Part shown: positions 6,503-12,036 of the stretch, piece after piece
Layout of the letters: the number at the start of each line of letters is the position of its first letter
How positions within the stretch are numbered: the first letter of the stretch is position 1
NCBI GenBank assembly: GCA_002469895.1
Contig: DKOA01000011.1
Location: 1-12,036, forward strand
Direction of reading: 5' to 3'
Source of the DNA: Opitutia bacterium UBA7374
GTDB taxonomy: Bacteria > Verrucomicrobiota > Verrucomicrobiia > Opitutales > Coraliomargaritaceae
Length of the DNA stretch: 12,036 nt
Translations under genes and position numbers: made by a program
The notes under the pieces: model-generated
What the model was told of the DNA's origin: nothing
What the model saw: only the letters and a program-made list of their open reading frames with translations
Databases searched by the model: none

Positions 6503-9500
6503 ATGAAAAAATCTTATCACCTTTGTCCCCGTGCTACAAAAACTGCCACACCCGAAAATCAAGCCGATCTTTCTTTCATTGGGGGCGCCGGTGACTCCCT
6601 GTGGACGACTCCGGAAAACTGGGAAAGCAATACAGTTCCAGACAACAATTCCACTGGCGCGGCATTCAACGTGGATCAAACTCATGTAATCCTCGATGCT
6701 GCCACCAGTGCACTGTGCCAAGGGTTCATGCTCGGTATGTACGGTGCCGCGAACACCGGCGAATTTCACGGCGGCACATTGGACTGCACTTGGCTCGACA
6801 TCGGCCGCATCAATGCAAACGGCGGTATGGGTACGTTCACTGTAAGTGGCGGCACAGTCACCGTTCAGAACATACTCAGCATTCCAAACCAGTTGGATTC
6901 ATTGGTGGACCCTGATAACATGGGTACCGGTCATGTCGACTTACTCGGCGGGAGCATTGAGTGCAGTTCATTTCTTATAGGTAATCGGCAAGTTGGTCAA
7001 GGTGGAGGTATCGGCACGCTTCGGGTCACGGGAGGCACGCTCATTGTTGAAGGTGATTGTATCGACCAAATCCAAGGCTACATCGACGCAGGATATATTA
7101 CGTCTGATGAGGGTCGGGTACTTGTTCTCGACTATAACGCAACAAATTCAGGAAAGACCACTCTTGTCTCCTATAGTGGCCCGCTAGGCCAGGCGCAGTC
7201 TCCAAGCCCTGAAAACAGTGCAACCGAGGTCTACGGCATACTGAAACTTAATTGGGACGTTGTTCCAGCGGCTACTGGATACAACCTTTATTTTGGCACA
7301 GACAGCAGTGCCCCCTCTTTCGCGGCAAGCATTCCTGCGACACATCCTAGCTTCATTCCGGATCCTCTGGACTATAACACAACCTACTATTGGCGCGTTG
7401 ATTCGCTTCGCAATGCTGAGCAGGTTACTGGCCAGCTTTGGAGCTTCACGACGCAGGCCGCTCCGGTCATCGAGGAGGTTGTGCCGCCAGTTACTGATTA
7501 TTGTGCGATGCTCAGCCAGGAAATCCAAGGCAAGAAGCATGGCTTCCTCGCAGGCAACAAGACGAACTATATAGGTGGCTTCATGCCGTCCTGGAGCCAA
7601 AGCGAAGACGAAACCATCGGTTTCACCCACCCGTTCCATAACGACCTGCGCAGCCGCGGCTATGGTATGGTCCAAGACTCCGACACCGGTTATGGGCACG
7701 ACCTTACCGGATGGGAGTTCTACAAGGAAACCAAGGTCGCTTACGGCACCGTCATCATCAACGGCGATCACTATGAAAACCCGGTTCCGACCGCGATGTA
7801 CTGGCGCCCTGATTACATGGTTTGCGAATACTCTGTCGGCGGTGTCGCTATACGCGAAGAGAAGTTCATCGCACGCAATGATACCGCGTGCTCTATCATC
7901 ACCTCCGACGAGCCGGTCACGATCGAGTTTTCGGGCCAGAGCTTCTATAAAGAGAACGTTACCCAGTCCACCACGGCCACCTGTACGCTGGATATCGCCA
8001 ATAACGCAGTGCATGTCGTGGAGGGCGGCGTCAATTTGGTGGAGCCTGTCAGAGATGACGTTCGTCCAGGTCCCATTATGTACGATGGCATGAGTACGAT
8101 TATTAGTGCTTCCAAACCGCTTGAAGACTTTAAGAATACTACCGAAAGCACCGGGCAGCAGCTGTACTCTTTCACCGTTTCCTGCGACTCCGCAGGCCTC
8201 TCTCTGGTTTGGGCAATGAATGATGATTCGGCGACTGCCATCGGCGAAGCACAGGTGGTTCTGGCAGCTCCAAAGGCTGAACTTCAGGCGAAGACCGAAT
8301 ACATGAATGACCTGCTTAACAATCAGATCCCCTATTTTCGCTGCTCGGATCAGGATATTGTAGCTGTCTACTACTACCTGTGGGCGCTCTACCTGATGTA
8401 CTATATTGACCTGAGCGATGATCTGGGTGAGTATTTCGCACACACTCAGAGTGCGGTAAATAATTTCCTCGGGCTTCACCGTTACGACTCGACCTTTCAG
8501 TCCGATGTGGGCGCATGGATTGCCGACAAAGATTATTACGCATATGGAAATGTGCTGACTTGGAAGCCACTGCTTGAACATGCCAATCTGGAGAACGGAA
8601 CCATCCCCGGTGATAATCTGGGCCCGACATGGCGTTCAGGTTCCGATCTGTCGGGGGGCTTGACCCGTCACGTTCTGAGCTCATGGAAAATTTATGAGCA
8701 TTCCGGTGACCTGAATTTCCTCTCCGAGGCGTATGGTTTCTTCCGCGCACTAATGTGGAACAGCACTCCTGGATTCTGGGGCTACAAATATGGAGCTGCC
8801 ACTTGCCTGAGCCTGATGGCGACCGAACTTGGCTACGGACAAGAGGAAATCGACCATTGGGACGAGATGGTAAACCGCGACGGCTATGAGAATTGGCTCA
8901 ATAATATGTGGGAGAAAGACGGCATTGAGCACTACTTCGGCGGAACCGCGGGTGAGCCCCTCCATTGGACTACCTTCGCCTATCTTGCAATGGACGACTT
9001 CCCTCAACAGTGGGCACGGGATATGGTGGAGACTTGGGCAATGGATTCAGTCGATGGCTTCAACGCTCAAGGGCAAATGAGTACAGTGGCTGCGAAAGAC
9101 TGGGATCAGATTCCCAATAAAAACTTTTTCATAACACCAGACACAAATTACTTCGGTCTCTATGGTATGTATAAATCCGGGATTTATGATCGTGCTAATT
9201 TCCTAACGCTGAACCATTTGAAAGATTACAATATGCAGTGGGGCGTTCCCTGCGCTCCGGAAGCAGTCAACGAAAACTACGAGTTTCATGGTGACCAGTA
9301 TTCAAACTTTAATGCGGGCAAGATTTTGCTCATACTGGAAGGCATGCTGGGGCTTTCGTATTCGGTGACGGGCAGCGGGGGAGTCTTTACCTTGAAAGAA
9401 ACCATACCCACTGAGTGGAGCTATATGGAGTCCTATGTGCCAGTCACAGTGGATGGCCAAACAAAATGGACTCATGTGCGGGTGGATCGCAGTGAGGCAG

Positions 9501-9694
9501 ACGGTGTCGTCACAAAGGATCTTGTGGTACGAAGCAACTACCAACGTGTGTTGAATCTGTCTCCATGGCTCGAAGGCAAGAGGCTTTCGTCGGGACCTGC
9601 CGACAGTACTTCTACAAACTCACCAGACCGAGTCGATTATCAATACTGGGGGAAAGGCACACATTCAATTCGAATCGAATTAACTGCTGACTAA
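6503..9694 (+). CDS. Modular glycoside hydrolase-like protein, (α/α)6 type
   Basis: 1063 residues in three parts. Residues about 21-225 resemble the β-solenoid repeats of planctomycete/verrucomicrobial surface proteins: the opening 'ADLSFIGGAGDSLWTTPENW' (21-40), then short turns such as 'GTFTVSGGTVTV' (110-121), 'GHVDLLGGSIEC' (143-154) and 'GTLRVTGGTLIV' (171-182), closed by 'IQGYIDAGYIT'. Residues about 234-318 are an Fn3-like module ('GYNLYFGTDSSAP', 'TTYYWRVDS', 'LWSFTT'). The rest (about 330-1063) reads as a glycosidase with a helical toroid like GH63/trehalase relatives: 'WRSGSDLSGG' with D715 and 'NENYEFHGD' with E924 are the best catalytic acid and base candidates by analogy. The substrate cannot be named. 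Odd points: no signal peptide although the modules are of exported type; an in-frame stop at 6464 excludes a longer start; third-position GC falls near 9100. It stands alone between intergenic gaps. Domain plan is likely, exact GH family uncertain. Confidence 0.75.
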   Translation: MKKSYHLCPRATKTATPENQADLSFIGGAGDSLWTTPENWESNTVPDNNSTGAAFNVDQTHVILDAATSALCQGFMLGMYGAANTGEFHGGTLDCTWLDIGRINANGGMGTFTVSGGTVTVQNILSIPNQLDSLVDPDNMGTGHVDLLGGSIECSSFLIGNRQVGQGGGIGTLRVTGGTLIVEGDCIDQIQGYIDAGYITSDEGRVLVLDYNATNSGKTTLVSYSGPLGQAQSPSPENSATEVYGILKLNWDVVPAATGYNLYFGTDSSAPSFAASIPATHPSFIPDPLDYNTTYYWRVDSLRNAEQVTGQLWSFTTQAAPVIEEVVPPVTDYCAMLSQEIQGKKHGFLAGNKTNYIGGFMPSWSQSEDETIGFTHPFHNDLRSRGYGMVQDSDTGYGHDLTGWEFYKETKVAYGTVIINGDHYENPVPTAMYWRPDYMVCEYSVGGVAIREEKFIARNDTACSIITSDEPVTIEFSGQSFYKENVTQSTTATCTLDIANNAVHVVEGGVNLVEPVRDDVRPGPIMYDGMSTIISASKPLEDFKNTTESTGQQLYSFTVSCDSAGLSLVWAMNDDSATAIGEAQVVLAAPKAELQAKTEYMNDLLNNQIPYFRCSDQDIVAVYYYLWALYLMYYIDLSDDLGEYFAHTQSAVNNFLGLHRYDSTFQSDVGAWIADKDYYAYGNVLTWKPLLEHANLENGTIPGDNLGPTWRSGSDLSGGLTRHVLSSWKIYEHSGDLNFLSEAYGFFRALMWNSTPGFWGYKYGAATCLSLMATELGYGQEEIDHWDEMVNRDGYENWLNNMWEKDGIEHYFGGTAGEPLHWTTFAYLAMDDFPQQWARDMVETWAMDSVDGFNAQGQMSTVAAKDWDQIPNKNFFITPDTNYFGLYGMYKSGIYDRANFLTLNHLKDYNMQWGVPCAPEAVNENYEFHGDQYSNFNAGKILLILEGMLGLSYSVTGSGGVFTLKETIPTEWSYMESYVPVTVDGQTKWTHVRVDRSEADGVVTKDLVVRSNYQRVLNLSPWLEGKRLSSGPADSTSTNSPDRVDYQYWGKGTHSIRIELTAD

Positions 9695-9930
9695 TCCAAG
9701 CGACCGAACGACTAAGCACTTCCCGGCCCAAACCTCTGTTAAGTCGTTGATATCTGTAGGACTACATGGCGGTATTAGTCGCCCGACGGATCCTTAAAGT
9801 AAGTGCACATCCCGGCAGCAAATCCAGCACCTGCCGAATTCTATGTGAACTTTAGCGCCACCGCTTTGATTTTGAGATACTTTTCCAGCAATACAATCTG
9901 CTTCAGAACTACAGCAACGGAAAATTAAAA

Positions 9931-10011
<81 letters not shown>

Positions 10012-10019
10012 TGCCGTGC

Positions 10020-10048
10020 AATAGATGCCGACCCGTTCGATGCGTCAA
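10020..10048 (-). promoter_or_regulatory. Likely promoter of tRNA-Pro
   Basis: On the minus strand TTGACG (-35, five of six), 17 bases, TCTATT (-10, four of six), ending 12 bases before the tRNA 5' end. Position and spacing fit a tRNA promoter; it abuts the 3' end of the subtilase gene. Confidence 0.5.
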
Positions 10049-10051
10049 GTA

Positions 10052-11794
10052 TTATTGCCTCTGGCTGACTGCCACGCGGAGAAAGGCCTGATTGTTTCCG
10101 GAGATGGGGGCGGTGCGTCGGTAGGTGTAGCGCTCCATACCATCGTATTCTGTGGCGATGGAAAAGAGAATGACATCATCGGTAGAATCACTCCAGGAGT
10201 CTTCCAGATCGGTTGTTGTTTCAACCGCATATTCAATCGCATTGTCATGCATCGGCCGGGCAAAGTTAATCTGCAGATAGCTGTTTCCGCCGTCCTCGAC
10301 GATCGTATATTGCGGGGCGATGTTGGCTTCCGGAGTTTCGGGGTCTCCACCGAAGGCCTGTTCAAGTAGGTTGGCAAAACCGTCGCCATCGGGATCATCT
10401 CCCGGATCCTGGAGATCGAGTGTTGTTGCGGAACTAAAAGAGGATGCCTGCCAAAGTGCGTAGTCTTGGTAGAGGCGACTGCGCCAAGCTAGAGCATATT
10501 TTACGGAACGATTCGTCGCAACCGTTAGGGTATAACTGCCGGCGCTGAGTGCCTGTCCGCTGCCTCGCCAGATATGCTCGATATTGTCTACCGGGCTGTT
10601 GCTAATATGCGTGGTCATATTCGCACCGGAAAGCTGTAGCGAAAGGTCAGCCAGGGAAGCAGAAAAGGTTGCAGGTTCCCACCAATTGTTTGACTCGTAG
10701 CTAACCTCACGGTTCCAAGTGATGAGTGCGGAGAGGTCGTGCAGTTCAAATCCATCGGGCACGGTGATCGTGTAGTTGTGGCTGTTGTTGTTGTTCAGGT
10801 TGGCGAGGTTCCAGCCGCGTGCTTGCAGGGTGCTGCCGCTAGCCTGTTGCCCGGCCCGCTGAATGAAGTAGCTTTCGTAGATGTCCAGCTCGCCCGCGCC
10901 GTAGACCTCATCAATCGGGCGGGTGGTCGTCTGATCCCAGTCTGTAGAAATCGCTTTGTCAGCCCCCGCCAGCAGAGTGGCTTTTAGGACAATTGGATCA
11001 TCCGCACTGGAATTACCGTCTGCGGCGTCGATCAGAAAAGCCGCTGCCGAGGTTACCATCGGTGTGGCGAAGCTGGTGAAGTTGGATGGTGCTACGATTT
11101 CCGGTTTTGTGCGCCCGATGCCATCGTATTGTGTGGTGCCAGTACGGTGTGAACTGTCGCTCACTCCCACGGAAATACCATTATAGATGGAGGCATAGAT
11201 GGGTGGGATTTCGGTGGGTCTTACAGGAATTGGATTTGGATAATCTGAATTATCCAAGCCGGCAATCGGCAGAAACGAGTCTCTTTCGGCAGCATAGTCC
11301 ATCCGCACGGTCATCTCTGCGTTTGGTTCGCTGAATGTAGATCCACCCGAAAGCCAATTTACCCAACTGTGATTTTGTAGGGGGTTTGTTTCAGTGGGCG
11401 GTACACCTGTACGCCAGGCACTGTTGATGAAGCTGTTTGCGGAATAAGCGTCCACGGTTTGGATGCCTGGACTGATCGATTGGGAATTTCCATACAGTTC
11501 TCGACCTACGTTGGTGGCATGACCAGAACTCGAACCGCCGCCGCTCTGGTCGGTAATCGTCTTACCGGAGAATTGGCCGTTCTGACTGTTGGGTAGAAAG
11601 TTTCCTGCACCGCTCGTTTCTTCGGCTTCCACCTGAGTCACCGATACGCCCGATCCGTCTGGTAGAGCGATGCCCCGCAGAGAGAGCTCTGTGCTCAACT
11701 CATTGTAGCGAATGGCTTCTTTGTAGGCATGTAGCGGATGACTAAAAAACAGTATACAGAAACCAATCGTAGAGGCAGCACTTAGAATTTTCAT
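10052..11794 (-). CDS. Exported subtilisin-like serine peptidase (S8)
   Basis: 580 residues with a signal peptide (1-23, 'STIGFCILFFSHPLHA'). The catalytic domain runs about 30-310. The nucleophile motif is 'SNFTSFATPMVTSAAA' with S241, preceded by 'GRTKPEIVAPS' (227-237), typical of subtilases. H92 in 'SGHATNVGREL' is the likely catalytic His, N205 in 'ASIYNGISVGVS' the likely oxyanion Asn. Where subtilases have 'VAVxDTG' this protein has 'GVSVTQVEAEE', so the Asp appears replaced by Glu (E56). A β-rich region follows (about 320-440), then a perfect EF-hand-like calcium loop from D467 to E478 (D467, D469, D471, E478), and a C-terminal β-domain ending 'QAFLRVAVSQRQ', a pattern I associate with Verrucomicrobiota exoproteins; its job may be anchoring or sorting. 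It probably degrades or processes proteins outside the cytoplasm. No Shine-Dalgarno precedes the ATG. Confidence 0.85.
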   Translation of the reverse strand: MKILSAASTIGFCILFFSHPLHAYKEAIRYNELSTELSLRGIALPDGSGVSVTQVEAEETSGAGNFLPNSQNGQFSGKTITDQSGGGSSSGHATNVGRELYGNSQSISPGIQTVDAYSANSFINSAWRTGVPPTETNPLQNHSWVNWLSGGSTFSEPNAEMTVRMDYAAERDSFLPIAGLDNSDYPNPIPVRPTEIPPIYASIYNGISVGVSDSSHRTGTTQYDGIGRTKPEIVAPSNFTSFATPMVTSAAAFLIDAADGNSSADDPIVLKATLLAGADKAISTDWDQTTTRPIDEVYGAGELDIYESYFIQRAGQQASGSTLQARGWNLANLNNNNSHNYTITVPDGFELHDLSALITWNREVSYESNNWWEPATFSASLADLSLQLSGANMTTHISNSPVDNIEHIWRGSGQALSAGSYTLTVATNRSVKYALAWRSRLYQDYALWQASSFSSATTLDLQDPGDDPDGDGFANLLEQAFGGDPETPEANIAPQYTIVEDGGNSYLQINFARPMHDNAIEYAVETTTDLEDSWSDSTDDVILFSIATEYDGMERYTYRRTAPISGNNQAFLRVAVSQRQ

Positions 11795-11861
11795 TCAATA
11801 GCAAATAAGTATATGACACTATAAAGATTTCTCGTAGAGACAAGCTATCAATTGTTAAATA

Positions 11862-11890
11862 ATTATAAAGTACCTAGGCGAATATGTCTC
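11862..11890 (-). promoter_or_regulatory. Likely promoter of the subtilase gene
   Basis: On the minus strand GAGACA (-35, four of six), exactly 17 bases, then a perfect TATAAT (-10, 11867 to 11862). Transcription would start near 11855, leaving a leader of about 60 bases before the ATG at 11794. It follows the terminator of the upstream gene, so the subtilase is an independent unit. Confidence 0.55.
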
Positions 11891-11910
11891 AGTGGCTGCC
11901 TTATAAACAC

Positions 11911-11937
11911 GAAAAAGCCCCGATAATAATCAGGGCT
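11911..11937 (-). terminator. Rho-independent terminator of the YceI-like gene
   Basis: Read on the minus strand, AGCCCTGAT and ATCGGGGCT form a nine-pair stem (one G-U) around TATT, followed directly by a run of five T. It lies about 20 bases after the stop codon at 11959. Confidence 0.88.
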
Positions 11938-11958
11938 GTACGAAATGTGGTTTCGTTT

Positions 11959-12036
11959 TTACTGACGCACCGCTTCGATGTTAATCGTAACTTCCACTTC
12001 ATTTCCCACCGCCGGGGCGCCGGCAGTAAGCCCCCA
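11959..12036 (-). CDS. C-terminal end of a YceI-like protein (partial)
   Basis: The last 25 codons and TAA of a minus-strand gene that continues beyond the window. The visible peptide ends 'NEVEVTINIEAVRQ', preceded by 'LTAGAPAVG'. This resembles the final strands of YceI-family lipocalin-like proteins, periplasmic proteins that bind isoprenoid-type lipids. A strong terminator follows. The coding frame is supported by that terminator and composition; the family call rests on a short stretch. Confidence 0.6.
   Translation of the reverse strand, partial: WGLTAGAPAVGNEVEVTINIEAVRQ

Noticed and set aside
7184..8581. A 465-residue open frame on the minus strand
   Set aside because: It lies wholly inside the glycosidase-like gene, whose C/G-rich third positions remove stops from the opposite strand. 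Its translation shows no recognisable domain.
9766..9855. A 29-codon open frame with a weak purine stretch before it
   Set aside because: Too short, no recognisable sequence features, no evidence beyond an ATG and a stop.

Overview
The window looks like chromosomal DNA of a free-living, probably marine, member of the Verrucomicrobiota (class Opitutia, e.g. the Puniceicoccales/Coraliomargarita group). This is an inference from gene content and style, not from a marker gene. The pointers are secreted proteins with an EF-hand-like 'DPDGDGF.N..E' segment, a subtilase of a type I associate with this phylum, DUF1573/MauE/rhodanese neighbours, a DUF481 barrel protein, a β-solenoid plus Fn3-like plus glycosidase architecture, and mostly Shine-Dalgarno-less starts.

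Layout. (1) 1-1653, plus strand: a type 2 GTP cyclohydrolase (folE2) followed by a Nudix hydrolase. (2) 1753-3240, plus: an NtrC-type sigma-54 response regulator with no histidine kinase beside it. (3) 3251-4830, minus, convergent with the regulator: a compact operon read rhodanese -> MauE/DoxX-like membrane protein -> DUF1573 protein, all three envelope-associated and each with a close cysteine pair. (4) 4915-6111, plus, divergent from that operon: a DUF481-type outer-membrane β-barrel protein. (5) 6112-6502: AT-rich intergenic region ending in a strong palindrome 20 nt before the next gene. (6) 6503-9694, plus: a 1063-residue glycosidase-like protein (β-solenoid repeats, Fn3-like module, (α/α)6-type catalytic region) that surprisingly has no signal peptide. 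(7) 9931-10007, minus: tRNA-Pro(GGG). (8) 10052-11794, minus: an exported subtilisin-like (S8) protease. (9) 11911-12036, minus: the terminator and last 25 codons of a gene with a YceI-like C-terminus.

How the genes fit together. FolE2 starts folate-type pterin synthesis; the neighbouring Nudix enzyme could act on the same pathway, but its family resemblance does not prove that. The rhodanese-MauE-DUF1573 operon is best read as an envelope thiol or sulfur relay of unknown substrate. The second half (DUF481 barrel, glycosidase, subtilase, YceI-like end) is a surface and extracellular set that fits a polysaccharide- and protein-degrading lifestyle. I see no CRISPR array, transposase, integrase or defence system. 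The most interesting items are the thiol cassette, the signal-less modular glycosidase with an internal codon-usage change and its upstream palindrome, and a subtilase whose catalytic Asp position appears to be Glu.
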